Below are positions 19,357 through 27,817 of a stretch of DNA of 64,000 nt, piece after piece. The position numbers and the translations under genes were made by a program. Below the pieces are notes generated by a model that did no database searches, was not told the DNA's origin, and was given only the letters and a program-made list of their open reading frames with translations. Each line of letters begins with the position of its first letter. Position 1 is the stretch's first letter. Origin of the DNA: Pseudodesulfovibrio sediminis (lineage in GTDB: Bacteria; Desulfobacterota; Desulfovibrionia; Desulfovibrionales; Desulfovibrionaceae); the NCBI RefSeq assembly GCF_020886695.1, contig NZ_AP024485.1:1683001-1747000 (forward strand). Direction: 5' to 3'.

Positions 19357-19527
19357 ATGATCTTCAACGCAGAAAACCGATTCGACAACCGACTTTTTGC
19401 GAAGCAACAAACCCTCTTGATGTATCACGCGGGAATTTTCACCATAGAAACGCCTCATGGACAGCGTATGCTGCCGTATGTAATTTCGCTCAAATCGTAC
19501 AAACTTAGCCCTGTTTGCAAGGCTTAG
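19357..19527 (+). CDS. Small hypothetical ORF running into repeat copy B
   Basis: A 56-codon frame beginning MIFNAENRFDNRLFAKQQ with an excellent AGAGGAGG SD. It faces away from the AT-rich gene and its last eight or so codons lie in the dispersed repeat, so it may be the 5' remnant of a longer gene cut off by the repeat. I recognise no family. Apart from this ORF and the repeat copy that follows it, 19244-19882 holds nothing I can identify. Confidence 0.3.
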   Translation: MIFNAENRFDNRLFAKQQTLLMYHAGIFTIETPHGQRMLPYVISLKSYKLSPVCKA

Positions 19528-19790
19528 AAGCTGACAACGAGAGGGCGGCGGCTCCGGTCAGATGATACGGATGCTTTTTCTCAACCCGGCGGGTTGCGGA
19601 GAGAGAGGCCTCTACTTTTCCCGGCGTGGAGCCGTCCCGAGTTGATCAGCTTCTTGCCGTCAAACCTCGGGCGGTCGCGCTAGAAAGCCGCATTTTTTTG
19701 GTTCTTTTTTGGGGCGGCTCAGCCAAAAAAGAACCCCGCCGGGAGGGCAAAAAAAAAGCTGGAGTCGCGCCAGCGACGAATCTTGCCTTT
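19504..19790 (+). repeat. Dispersed repeat module, copy B
   Basis: The left 180 bases (19504-19683) match copy A in direct orientation. Next is a perfect 13-bp hairpin, GGTTCTTTTTTGG/CCAAAAAAGAACC, at about 19699-19735. The right end (about 19735-19788) is nearly the reverse complement of 17694-17750. Copies B and C thus face each other across the AT-rich gene. Confidence 0.7.
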
Positions 19791-19882
19791 ATTCTTCATT
19801 CTTCATTCTTCCTTTTCTCTTCCCCTCTTCAAAAAAACAGATAAACTAGACTCCCCCCTCCCTTATGCCTTAGTGACTTGAA

Positions 19883-20248
19883 ATGTTCAGACAAAAAGAA
19901 TGGCCCTTCATAGGCTCCTCCGGCACAACCTACACCTTCACCATATACCCCAAGAGTGCTGAACTGCCCGACGCAGGCGGCATCATCCTGCTCGCCTACA
20001 CCCACCCGCGCGGGCACCGCGCCGGATATCAGGCCAACATCCTGCATATCGGGCATGGCGTGGACCTGAGCGCGCCCCTCGACCAGCAGGCGAACCTTGA
20101 ATGCGCGGCCTCCGAATGCTGGAACTGCACATATGCGCTCATCGAACCTGACGAAAAAGCGCGCGTGGCGTGTGTCCACGATCTCCTGCAAAACCATATG
20201 CCTCCCTGCCAATCCAAGGGCGGACGCCTCGATCAACCCCCTGATTGA
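19883..20248 (+). CDS. Conserved-looking hypothetical protein
   Basis: A 121-residue cytoplasmic protein with no signal peptide or membrane segment. It has a compact beta-rich look (GTTYTFTIYPKSAELPDAGGIILLAYTHPRGHRAGY) and a cysteine cluster CAASECWNCTYAL, with further cysteines at ACVHDLL and PPCQ. The base composition is normal for the genome, unlike the island just before it. The SD before 19883 is weak. I do not recognise the family; I believe similar proteins occur in other Desulfovibrionales but cannot verify this here. Confidence 0.6.
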   Translation: MFRQKEWPFIGSSGTTYTFTIYPKSAELPDAGGIILLAYTHPRGHRAGYQANILHIGHGVDLSAPLDQQANLECAASECWNCTYALIEPDEKARVACVHDLLQNHMPPCQSKGGRLDQPPD

Positions 20249-20334
20249 AGCGGACGTTTCCACGCCACATAATTGACATCTTTGTCATTCGTTTTTTGGT
20301 TTTCCTTGGCCGCAAAACCCGATAGAAAGGGTAA

Positions 20335-21213
20335 ATGACCTCATACGATTTCAAAATGAAAACCCGCGCACTGACATTCGGCGTTCCCTGGAATGTCGCG
20401 CTGCTCACCTGCGGCTCGTTTCTCATCGCCTTTGCCATCAAGGCCGTGGCCGTGCCGCACGGCCTGCTTACCGGGGGAATGTCCGGTATCGCCCTGCTCT
20501 GCTATTACGCATTCGGCGGGCTGACCACGGGCCAGTGGTATCTGGTGCTCAACCTGCCCGTGTTCGTGCTCGGCTGGGTCTTTGTGAGCAAGCGATTCTT
20601 TTTCTACTCGCTCTACGGCATGTTCATCACCTCGGTCTTTATCGACATCATCCCGTGGACGGTGCCGATCAAGGATATCTGGCTGGCGGTGATCACCGGC
20701 GGCGGGCTGATGGGCGCGGGCGTGGGCATGGCCCTGCGATCGCTCGGCTCCACGGGCGGGTCGGACATACTGGCCGTCATCCTCAAAGAAAAATTCAACA
20801 TGTCGCTGGGGGCCTTCGAGTTCTGGTTCAACATGATCGGATTCGTGGCCGGTTTCATCTATCTGGACATGAACATCGTGCTGTACTCCATTGCCATGAC
20901 CTTTATCATCGCCATCGGCATCGAGTACGTGCTCGGCATGTTCTCGGAGCGAAAGATGGTCATGATCATCTCGGATCATCAGGCTGCCATCAACGCGGCC
21001 ATCCTCACGGACCTGGACCGGGGCGTGACCATCCTTGATGCGACCGGCGGATACACCGGCGACCCCAAAAAGGTCATCATGACCATGATCTCTTCCATGC
21101 AGCTCAAGGAGTTGGAGGAGTTGGTCTACACCATCGACCCAGAGGCGTTTTTCATCATGGGCTCGGGCTTCCACGTTCAGGGCCAGGGATTCTCCAACAG
21201 GAAGGTCTACTAG
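20335..21213 (+). CDS. YitT family membrane protein (DUF161 plus DUF2179)
   Basis: A 292-residue inner-membrane protein with about five to six hydrophobic helices in the first 200 residues, including GLLTGGMSGIALLCYY and LRSLGSTGGSDILAVIL, the hallmark loops of the YitT/DUF161 family. The soluble C terminus, from about residue 205, is a DUF2179-like domain (RGVTILDATGGYTGDPKKVIMTMIS). The function of the family is not settled. The stop is directly followed by the ATG of the SAM hydrolase gene, so the two are translationally linked, and cobS follows in turn. Confidence 0.85.
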   Translation: MTSYDFKMKTRALTFGVPWNVALLTCGSFLIAFAIKAVAVPHGLLTGGMSGIALLCYYAFGGLTTGQWYLVLNLPVFVLGWVFVSKRFFFYSLYGMFITSVFIDIIPWTVPIKDIWLAVITGGGLMGAGVGMALRSLGSTGGSDILAVILKEKFNMSLGAFEFWFNMIGFVAGFIYLDMNIVLYSIAMTFIIAIGIEYVLGMFSERKMVMIISDHQAAINAAILTDLDRGVTILDATGGYTGDPKKVIMTMISSMQLKELEELVYTIDPEAFFIMGSGFHVQGQGFSNRKVY

Positions 21214-22035
21214 ATGCTCTCCGCTTTCAAGAAAGAGACGCCAGCATCCCGCACCATCGGACTCATCACTGATTTCGGCCTCCACGACCCCTATGTGGGC
21301 CAGATGAAAGGCGTCTTTGCCAAGAAGGCCCCTGTCTGCAATGTCATAGACATCTCCCACGACGTGGAGCCCTACAACGTGGCGCAGGCCGGATTCTTTT
21401 TGGCCGCCAGCTACGAACATTTTCCCAAGGACGCGGTCATTCTGGCCGTGGTCGACCCCGGCGTGGGCACGGACCGCAAGATCGCCTGCCTCGAAGTCGG
21501 CGACCGCCTGCTGGTGGCCCCGGACAACGGCCTCCTTGCCCTGGCGCTCAAGTATGCCTGGGACAATGTCCGCTGCTTTGATCTCTCCCGCGCCATGGAC
21601 GCGCCAAAGAAGATCTCCCACACCTTTCATGGCCGGGACGTGTTTGCGCCTCTGGCCGCATGGCTCGCTCTGGGCGGCAAGCCGGAGTCTCTGGGCGAGG
21701 AAATGCCGGCGGAGGAGCTGGTATCCCTGCCCTGGGCCCATCCGAACGTGACCCCCAATCGGGCGCGCGGCCATGTGCTGCACATCGACCGGTTCGGCAA
21801 CTGCGTGCTCAACCTCGAAGGGGGCTGCCTGGGCAATCACGAGACCATCCGCATGGTGTCCCCGGCCGGTGGCATCCTTGCCTATGTCAAATCCTACGCG
21901 GCCATGCCCGAAGGCGAACCCGGTCTGCTCGAAGGCAGTCAGGGATTCCTTGAAATCGCCGTCAACCAACGCTCTGCGGCCAAACGCTTCGGCCTGTCCA
22001 TGGGCGACGCAATAGAACTCTCCTGGGAGGGGTGA
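21214..22035 (+). CDS. SAM hydrolase / SAM-dependent halogenase family protein (DUF62)
   Basis: A 273-residue protein of the DUF62 family, whose characterised members hydrolyse S-adenosylmethionine to adenosine and methionine; a minority are halogenases. Landmarks are LITDFGLHDPYVGQMKG at the N terminus, VIDISHDVEPYNV, VVDPGVGTDRK, and the FHGRDVFAPLAAWLALG segment carrying the conserved His. The absence of any biosynthetic cluster favours hydrolase over halogenase. It abuts the YitT gene and overlaps cobS by one base. Confidence 0.88.
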   Translation: MLSAFKKETPASRTIGLITDFGLHDPYVGQMKGVFAKKAPVCNVIDISHDVEPYNVAQAGFFLAASYEHFPKDAVILAVVDPGVGTDRKIACLEVGDRLLVAPDNGLLALALKYAWDNVRCFDLSRAMDAPKKISHTFHGRDVFAPLAAWLALGGKPESLGEEMPAEELVSLPWAHPNVTPNRARGHVLHIDRFGNCVLNLEGGCLGNHETIRMVSPAGGILAYVKSYAAMPEGEPGLLEGSQGFLEIAVNQRSAAKRFGLSMGDAIELSWEG

Positions 22036-22760
22036 TGCTTTTTTTCGACACACTCGGCTTTCTGACCCGTCTGGCCCCGGCCCGAGTCATCTCTGAGGAA
22101 GACATGAACAAGTGCATGCGCTACATGGCCCCGGTCGGAGCGCTGCTCGGCGCGGTGGTGGTGCTCCCCTTTGCCCTCGGCCTGCTCAATACCGCACCGT
22201 GGGTGCAGGCATGGCTCATGGTCGGCCTGTCCATCATCCTGACGCGGGGGCTGCATCTGGACGGTCTGGCCGACATCTGTGACGCGGTCACCACCCACAC
22301 CGATCCGACCCTGTTCTGGAAGGTGGTCAAGGACAGCCGGTCCGGCGCGTTCGGCGTCATCGGCCTGATCATGGCTCTGGGCGGCGAGGTCATTCTGTTT
22401 CACGAAATGGCGCGGGTGGAAGCGTATCCGGCCATCATCTGGGCGTTCATTCTCGGACGCAGCGGCGCGGTCTGGCTCGGCTATCATGTGCGCCATCTGG
22501 TGCGCTCCGGCCTGGGCAAACTCTACATCGACGGCGCCACTCTGGGCGTGGCACTGGCCACCGCGCTATTCTCTTTTGTTGCAGGCATCGTGCTGGTCGG
22601 GCTGACCGGCGCCATAGCCGGAACCATCGTTGTGTCGCTGGCGTTGCTTGCCCTGTACAGATTGGCCGTCAAGGTCGAGGGAGCCAACGGCGATTTCCTG
22701 GGCTGCGCGGTCATAGTCGGCGAGATCGCCGCCGGTATCGGTTTTGTCCTCACCATGTAG
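22035..22760 (+). CDS. cobS: Adenosylcobinamide-GDP ribazoletransferase (cobalamin synthase)
   Basis: An inner-membrane enzyme joining alpha-ribazole to adenosylcobinamide-GDP, the last assembly step of the cobalamin lower-loop pathway. It has 241 residues, with several membrane helices. The CobS signature is RGLHLDGLADICDA, followed by VKDSRSGAFGVIGLI and LGRSGAVWLGY. The ATG at 22035 shares its A with the TGA of the preceding gene. No other cobalamin genes are nearby and I see no B12 riboswitch, so this gene is detached from the main pathway. Confidence 0.92.
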   Translation: MLFFDTLGFLTRLAPARVISEEDMNKCMRYMAPVGALLGAVVVLPFALGLLNTAPWVQAWLMVGLSIILTRGLHLDGLADICDAVTTHTDPTLFWKVVKDSRSGAFGVIGLIMALGGEVILFHEMARVEAYPAIIWAFILGRSGAVWLGYHVRHLVRSGLGKLYIDGATLGVALATALFSFVAGIVLVGLTGAIAGTIVVSLALLALYRLAVKVEGANGDFLGCAVIVGEIAAGIGFVLTM

Positions 22761-22825
22761 TTGGCGGAAACGTCGAACAAAACGCATGGCGTAGAGACAG
22801 GTAGTCCGTCTGTACAGACATCAGG

Positions 22826-23401
22826 TTATTCGGATTCGTGCATTGTCTTGCGACGGGTTCTATACGCGTCCACAACAAACACAAGCGACACGAGCTGCTG
22901 CACCATGAGAATGTAATACTGCTGGATTCCCATCAGGGTCGAACAGCTGACATTCCCCAGCATCAGCCAGAAATATCCCTGGATATTGTCCTTTGCCATG
23001 AGGTAGGTGCCCAGCAGGAATCCGGCCGCGATGCACAGTTCAAGGACTTGCTTGAACGTACTGATGCCCCCGAATTCAAAAAAGCTCAGCCCTAATCCGA
23101 TAACGACAGAAAAGCGGGCGAGATGATCAAGCCACTTGGGCTCATGCCCATGTCCACGCAAGGCGATGATCAAACCGATGATCATGGCCGGAGCGCCGCC
23201 TGACTCCACTGCCGCGGCAATCCAGTTGTGTTCGGTAACAAAGACGGTGACCCAGGCAGGAAGCCCGATCAGATAAACACCCCACGACCATAGACGCCAG
23301 TGACGATTTCCCCGGGAAGTCGTGCTGCGCTCGGCCTGAGAAAAGCACACCTTGTTAAGGAGATAGGATATGCCACCCCATATCTGGAGGAATAATTCCA
23401 T
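22826..23401 (-). CDS. Polytopic membrane protein, possibly PnuC-like
   Basis: A 191-residue protein with about six hydrophobic segments. The order of short helices and the C-terminal block FWLMLGNVSCSTLMGIQQYYILMVQQLVSLVF, followed by a basic cytosolic tail, recall nicotinamide-riboside transporters of the PnuC group, but the match is loose. It lies 21 bases downstream of lgt on the same strand and may share its transcript. The substrate is unknown. Confidence 0.6.
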   Translation of the reverse strand: MELFLQIWGGISYLLNKVCFSQAERSTTSRGNRHWRLWSWGVYLIGLPAWVTVFVTEHNWIAAAVESGGAPAMIIGLIIALRGHGHEPKWLDHLARFSVVIGLGLSFFEFGGISTFKQVLELCIAAGFLLGTYLMAKDNIQGYFWLMLGNVSCSTLMGIQQYYILMVQQLVSLVFVVDAYRTRRKTMHESE

Positions 23402-23422
23402 CTGGAAATCCTTGCATCGTGT

Positions 23423-24217
23423 TTACCGCCCTGCCGCTGAAGATGAGCGATACGCCCACCAGATGTAACCGGCGCCAAACACGATCATGGGCACGCACAG
23501 GATCTGCCCCATGGACATCCAGTTCAGCGCAACGAAACCAAGCTGGGCGTCCGGCTCGCGGGCGAACTCCACCAGAAAACGGAAAACACCGTACCCGAGC
23601 AGGAACAACGCGCCGACACATCCCTTGGGACGCGGCTTGGCCGAATACCACCACACGATGATGAACAGGGCGAGGCCCTCCAGAGCGGCTTCATAGAGCT
23701 GGGACGGGTGACGAGGCAATCCTCCGGCGCCGGGGAACGGCATGGCCCAGGGAAGATCGGTGTAGCGCCCCCAGAGTTCGGCATTGATGAAGTTGCCGAT
23801 ACGACCGAAGAAGAGGCCGGGCGGCACCAGTGGGGAGATGAAATCACCGACTTCGGGGAAACTCATGTTGTTGGCACGGCCAAAGAGCCAGATGGCGAAC
23901 AGCACACCGAGACAGCCTCCATGAAAGGACATGCCGCCTTCCCAGACCGCGAATATTTTCATGGGGTTGGCGAAATAAAAACTCGTATTGTAGAACAGGC
24001 AGTACCCGAGGCGTCCACCCAGCACCACGCCGAGGATGGCCCAGGTGATGAAGTCATCCATGAGCTTGGGGGTGAACTTGTTCCACGGCTTGGAGGCACG
24101 GTATCTGCCCAGCAGCCAGCCCGAAACAATGCCGAAAACATACATCATGCCGTACCATCGCAGATGGAGCGGGCCGATGGAAAAGATAACCGGATTAAAT
24201 TGAGGATATGCAAGCAT
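23423..24217 (-). CDS. lgt: Prolipoprotein diacylglyceryl transferase
   Basis: Inner-membrane enzyme that attaches diacylglycerol from phosphatidylglycerol to the lipobox cysteine of prelipoproteins. It has 264 residues with about seven membrane helices. Family motifs are MSFHGGCLG and the signature GRIGNFINAELWGR with its essential arginine, and the C-terminal RFLVEFAREPDAQLG is typical. The start at 24217 begins in the normal N-terminal helix. It probably forms a two-gene unit with the membrane protein downstream. Confidence 0.96.
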   Translation of the reverse strand: MLAYPQFNPVIFSIGPLHLRWYGMMYVFGIVSGWLLGRYRASKPWNKFTPKLMDDFITWAILGVVLGGRLGYCLFYNTSFYFANPMKIFAVWEGGMSFHGGCLGVLFAIWLFGRANNMSFPEVGDFISPLVPPGLFFGRIGNFINAELWGRYTDLPWAMPFPGAGGLPRHPSQLYEAALEGLALFIIVWWYSAKPRPKGCVGALFLLGYGVFRFLVEFAREPDAQLGFVALNWMSMGQILCVPMIVFGAGYIWWAYRSSSAAGR

Positions 24218-24334
24218 GCAGTCGATCTCCGTGAGTGCAGTGCGTTCTTTGTTTTCTTGAAAAATTCTGGTAGAGTGCGCAGTGCATAACGTGTCTTTTT
24301 TTACACTTCCTCGTCAACCATAAAGCGCAGTGCC

Positions 24335-25081
24335 ATGGAAAAGTTACAGGAACTCGATATTCTGGAAATGCCCCTGGAGGGGCTGGCCGCCTATTGGCTG
24401 TCCATCAAGAAGATTACGGACGCCAAAAAAAGTCGCGCCATTCTTGACGAAGAGATCGCCAACACCATGGAGCCGTATATCCTGCATCTGCTGGAAACGG
24501 TTTTCTCGCCGCTAGACGTGCCGCTGGTCAGAAGGCTCACCGAGGCCAAACGCGACCTTATTCTTGATGAATATCGAACCAAGATCGACCTGATGCGGCT
24601 GGCCATTTATGCCATCGCCTCTGGCGAGAATCCGCGTATCACGCTGGTGCGCATGGACTCCAAGTTCGCCCACCCGCTCATGACCGAGGACCGCGCCTTT
24701 GACATGGCCACCGCCATGTTCGACGCCATCAAGCCCAAAGGCGTGGACAGGGACACCCTGCTTTCGGTCGACCACAAGCTGCAAACGGACCGCCTGCTGG
24801 TCAAACTGCTCTTTTTCGTCATGTTTGCGCGCCGCGAAGGCAAGGAAAATCTCCAGACATTTATTCCACATATGGGTTCCCGCTTCTTTTCCGAAGGCAT
24901 CTCTTTGGCCATCGACAAATTCGATGCGGACTTCGTGACCTACCATCTGGAAGGAATCCGGGACCGCGTCCTGATCGATACCGGACGCAAAATGGATATG
25001 GCCATGGAAATGGCGCTGGGCATCAGAAACAAATTGGCGTATGATGATATTTTCCGAATTGCCAGGGCATACATGCCCTGA
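24335..25081 (+). CDS. Hypothetical helical protein
   Basis: A 248-residue, apparently soluble, almost wholly alpha-helical protein without signal peptide. It is rich in charged residues and has long amphipathic stretches (for example residues 1-60 and 195-248). I recognise no catalytic motif. It lies 14 bases upstream of a secreted repeat-type protein on the same strand, so the two are probably co-transcribed. The SD before 24335 is weak. Confidence 0.65.
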   Translation: MEKLQELDILEMPLEGLAAYWLSIKKITDAKKSRAILDEEIANTMEPYILHLLETVFSPLDVPLVRRLTEAKRDLILDEYRTKIDLMRLAIYAIASGENPRITLVRMDSKFAHPLMTEDRAFDMATAMFDAIKPKGVDRDTLLSVDHKLQTDRLLVKLLFFVMFARREGKENLQTFIPHMGSRFFSEGISLAIDKFDADFVTYHLEGIRDRVLIDTGRKMDMAMEMALGIRNKLAYDDIFRIARAYMP

Positions 25082-25095
25082 AAACGAGGGTACAA

Positions 25096-25761
25096 ATGAA
25101 GAAAACCATAATTTGCACACTGACCGTCATCCTCCTTCTGGTCGCTGCCGGGGGAGCCATGGCCGGGGCGAACACCCGGGTCGGAGACAAGAACTTCGAA
25201 CGCGCCTGGCGCCTCTTCACGTCCAAACAGGGGGACAAGGCCAACGATTTTTTCAAAAAAGCCGCTGACAGCTATGGGCTGGCTTTGCAGGCTGATCCGC
25301 CCAACCGAACCGCGCTTTTCCCCTCCTCCCTGCTCAAGGCCGGTATCTCTTTCTATTATGCAGGGCGGTACAAGGAATGCCTCGACGCCATGGAAATGGC
25401 CCACCGCAAGGAAGAAAAGAAGGCATGGGAAGCGAGCCTGTACATGGCGCTGTCCTACGCGCGGCTGGACAACCGGGAAAAGACCATTGAGACCCTGGAG
25501 CAATTCAATGAAACGATGTCGTCCCAACGCCGGATCACTGCCGCGACCATTGCCCAACTGCAGAAGCTTGACAAAAACGAGACGACTCTTGAAGAAACCG
25601 CCGCAGTTCTTGAACACGCAACCATGCGCCAATTCGTAGAGAACACGACTCGAAACACGTCGCCTCGAAACATTTTTCCGGCCAAAGAACAATGTGGCGG
25701 GGGATACTGGTGGCGTCAGAACGCGTCTCCATGCTCCTCACTGCACTTTCGTTGGGATTAA
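25096..25761 (+). CDS. Secreted TPR-like hypothetical protein
   Basis: A 221-residue protein with a clear Sec signal peptide (MKKTIICTLTVILLLVAAGGAMA). The mature part has helix-pair repeats of tetratricopeptide type: FFKKAADSYGLALQADPPN, LLKAGISFYYAGRYKECLDAM and EASLYMALSYARLDNREKTIETL. It is probably a periplasmic scaffold; the partner is unknown. GAGGG precedes the ATG. The C-terminal 30 residues (from TRNTSPRNIFP) look unstructured and may be a recently acquired tail. Confidence 0.7.
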   Translation: MKKTIICTLTVILLLVAAGGAMAGANTRVGDKNFERAWRLFTSKQGDKANDFFKKAADSYGLALQADPPNRTALFPSSLLKAGISFYYAGRYKECLDAMEMAHRKEEKKAWEASLYMALSYARLDNREKTIETLEQFNETMSSQRRITAATIAQLQKLDKNETTLEETAAVLEHATMRQFVENTTRNTSPRNIFPAKEQCGGGYWWRQNASPCSSLHFRWD

Positions 25762-25857
25762 CCTGGTGTCAAAACGCGCCCTCTCCACCTAAGGCTTGAC
25801 GAATCCGCATCAATATACCACGATCGCGCAACTTTTAACGAAAATGACACCGCATTA

Positions 25858-26478
25858 ATGACCACGGACACGTTAGACATACCAGCAGAGCACCTAAGGG
25901 CCTTCTCCAAAGACGAGATCAACGCCATGCCTCTTCGTCGCTACGAGGGGAATATCAAGCTAATTCGCAACCAGAAAGAGTTGGAAGCGGCTCTGCCTGA
26001 TCTGACGGACGAATCCTTGCTCGGTTTCGACACCGAGACCCGCCCCGTCTTCAAGAAGGGAAAGAAGCCCGGCCCCCCAGCCATCCTGCAGCTCGCCACC
26101 GCAACCTGTGTCTACGTCTGTCAGATCTATGCCGTGGGCCTCAAAGAAGGCCTGTGCAACATCCTGGCCGACAAACAAACCACTAAAACCGGCGTAGCCG
26201 TGCGTGATGACATCCTTGGCCTGCAACGCCATGCCAAATTCAAACCCAGCGGTTTCATTGATCTTTCCACCATCACTGCCCAGGCCAAAATGCAGACCCA
26301 TGGTCTCCGCAACATGGCCGCCAACCTGCTCGGATTCCGCATTTCCAAATCAGCCCAATGTTCTAACTGGGCCAAGGAAAAACTCACCACCCAGCAGATC
26401 AACTACGCCGCCACCGACGCCTGGGTCAGCCGCGAGTTATATATGGCCCTGGACAAACTGGGTCTGATTTCCTACTAA
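25858..26478 (+). CDS. 3'-5' exonuclease, RNase D-like DEDDy family
   Basis: A 206-residue single-domain nuclease of the DnaQ-like superfamily. The first acidic pair is in GFDTETRP (exo I). The middle aspartate is in VAVRDDI, and the third motif is YAATDAWVSRELY, with the Tyr-Asp spacing of the DEDDy subgroup. It lacks the HRDC domains of full-length RNase D, resembling instead the short 3'-5' exonuclease-domain proteins found across bacteria. The nucleic acid substrate is not evident. It stands alone on the plus strand. Confidence 0.88.
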   Translation: MTTDTLDIPAEHLRAFSKDEINAMPLRRYEGNIKLIRNQKELEAALPDLTDESLLGFDTETRPVFKKGKKPGPPAILQLATATCVYVCQIYAVGLKEGLCNILADKQTTKTGVAVRDDILGLQRHAKFKPSGFIDLSTITAQAKMQTHGLRNMAANLLGFRISKSAQCSNWAKEKLTTQQINYAATDAWVSRELYMALDKLGLISY

Positions 26479-26614
26479 CTTCTGCCGCCACGCCCCTCCT
26501 CTCGCGTCACTTTGTTGACGTTTTTTTCTGTATGTCTTCGGCGACTCGAATACTCTTCTCCTATGATTTCTGAGACTTGTCTCTCGACTCAGCACCCGCA
26601 TCAGAACAGCGCTT

Positions 26615-26630
26615 CGGCATGACTATTGCT
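26615..26630 (+). promoter_or_regulatory. Putative sigma-54 promoter of the radical SAM pair
   Basis: CGGCATGACTATTGCT has the invariant GG (26616-26617) and GC (26628-26629) exactly 10 bases apart and a perfect TTGCT -12 box. The -24 box is CGGCAT against TGGCAC. The predicted start near 26641 lies 40 bases before the GTG of the first radical SAM gene. No enhancer site was identified. Confidence 0.6.
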
Positions 26631-26680
26631 AGAGTGTGGATTGGAATTTTATTCCGTACTTCACTGATATGGAGGTTAGG

Positions 26681-27808
26681 GTGAAATACTTACAAAATAT
26701 CAAACAACTCAATGGATTGGCTAACCAAGTGTACGCATCTGCCAACGTCGGACAGGTGGACTCGTTTCCGGAAAATATCACAGTAGCCGTCTCTAATCGC
26801 TGCAACTATCGCTGTATAATGTGTATGGAGTGGCGGCGCGAGACAGACAACGATCTGCCACCCGAAACCATTGAAAAGCTGGGCGATATTCTGCCTTTCG
26901 TAAAAACGCTTTACGTGACCGGTGGCGAGCCTCTCATGTACCCCCATCTCGACATGCTCTTCGAAACCGCACTCAAAGCCGGTTGTAGCCTAACCATGGT
27001 GACAAACGGAGTTTTGCTCACTGACAAGAATATTGCAAAAATTCTGAATTTCGGACTCTTCAGGGTCAAGTTCAGCCTGGATGCAGCGACCCAGAAGACC
27101 TATGCCAAAATCAGGGGCGGCAACCTGCAAAAAGTCCTCATGAACATCAAGAAACTGGCTCAGGCCAAAATCGCCCATGGTATAAATTGGCCCATGCTTG
27201 AGGTCGGCTTTGTAGCCATGCGTTCCAATATCATGGAACTGCCCAAGTTCGTATCCATGGCCGCAGGTGTGGGCATCAATCACATCAACGTGTCATACGG
27301 TGTAGCCCATGTAGAAGAAATGATCCCCGAATCTTTGTATTTCATGCAAGACGAAGCAGACCAAATCATGCTCGCCGCCAAGGATATGGCCGACCACATC
27401 GGCATAAGCCTGACCCTGCCCAATCAGTTGTTTAAAGATGCCAAACACGCTGTCACCCCGGTGGACCAAGCGCCCCCTGCAATCTGCGAAGACCCATGGC
27501 GCTCGACATTCATCTGGCCTGACGGCCGCATGTCCATGTGTTGCGGCGGTGGCGGCAACACCGGCAACCTGAACAACGGCGAATTCATGGACGAGTGGAA
27601 CAACAAGGCGCGTGTGGGGGCCAGGAAACTCATCAACACCCCCCATCCCCCTGCCCAGTGCAAGTCCTGCCGTACCACCCGCCAAAACCCGAACCTGACC
27701 TCATCGCTGTTCTCCGGAAAGGTCATGGACGCAGCACAAAATTTTATTGATTCCGGAGAAATACCGACCCCATGCTTGGACGCGAGCCCAGCCATTCACG
27801 TGGATTAG
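26681..27808 (+). CDS. Radical SAM/SPASM protein 1
   Basis: A 375-residue radical SAM enzyme. The CX3CX2C motif is in VSNRCNYRCIMCMEW, and a GGEPLMYPH segment marks the SAM-binding strand. A C-terminal SPASM-type domain begins at CEDPW, continues with CCGGGG and GNLNNGEFMDEWN, and ends with CKSC, giving cysteines for auxiliary Fe-S binding. The start at 26681 (GTG) follows GGAGG and aligns with its paralogue downstream; the open frame from 26636 is spurious. It is paired with the next gene after a 9-base gap. The substrate is unknown and no precursor peptide gene is seen nearby. Confidence 0.85.
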   Translation: MKYLQNIKQLNGLANQVYASANVGQVDSFPENITVAVSNRCNYRCIMCMEWRRETDNDLPPETIEKLGDILPFVKTLYVTGGEPLMYPHLDMLFETALKAGCSLTMVTNGVLLTDKNIAKILNFGLFRVKFSLDAATQKTYAKIRGGNLQKVLMNIKKLAQAKIAHGINWPMLEVGFVAMRSNIMELPKFVSMAAGVGINHINVSYGVAHVEEMIPESLYFMQDEADQIMLAAKDMADHIGISLTLPNQLFKDAKHAVTPVDQAPPAICEDPWRSTFIWPDGRMSMCCGGGGNTGNLNNGEFMDEWNNKARVGARKLINTPHPPAQCKSCRTTRQNPNLTSSLFSGKVMDAAQNFIDSGEIPTPCLDASPAIHVD

Positions 27809-27817
27809 GAGTATATT

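Noticed and set aside
21214-22035. Fluorinase or chlorinase assignment for the DUF62 protein
   Set aside because: No halide-binding loop could be identified by eye and no biosynthetic neighbours exist; SAM hydrolase is the more common activity.
20341-22053. 570-codon minus-strand open frame opposite YitT and SAM hydrolase genes
   Set aside because: Long antisense frames are common in this G+C-rich DNA; its composition (His, Asp, Gly, Arg rich) is that of a shadow.
22035-22760. B12 riboswitch before cobS
   Set aside because: cobS overlaps the preceding gene, so there is no leader, and no B12-box-like sequence was seen.
26636-26680. Upstream in-frame extension of the first radical SAM gene
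   Set aside because: The GTG at 26681 has a GGAGG SD and aligns with the paralogue; the extension would overlap the predicted transcription start.
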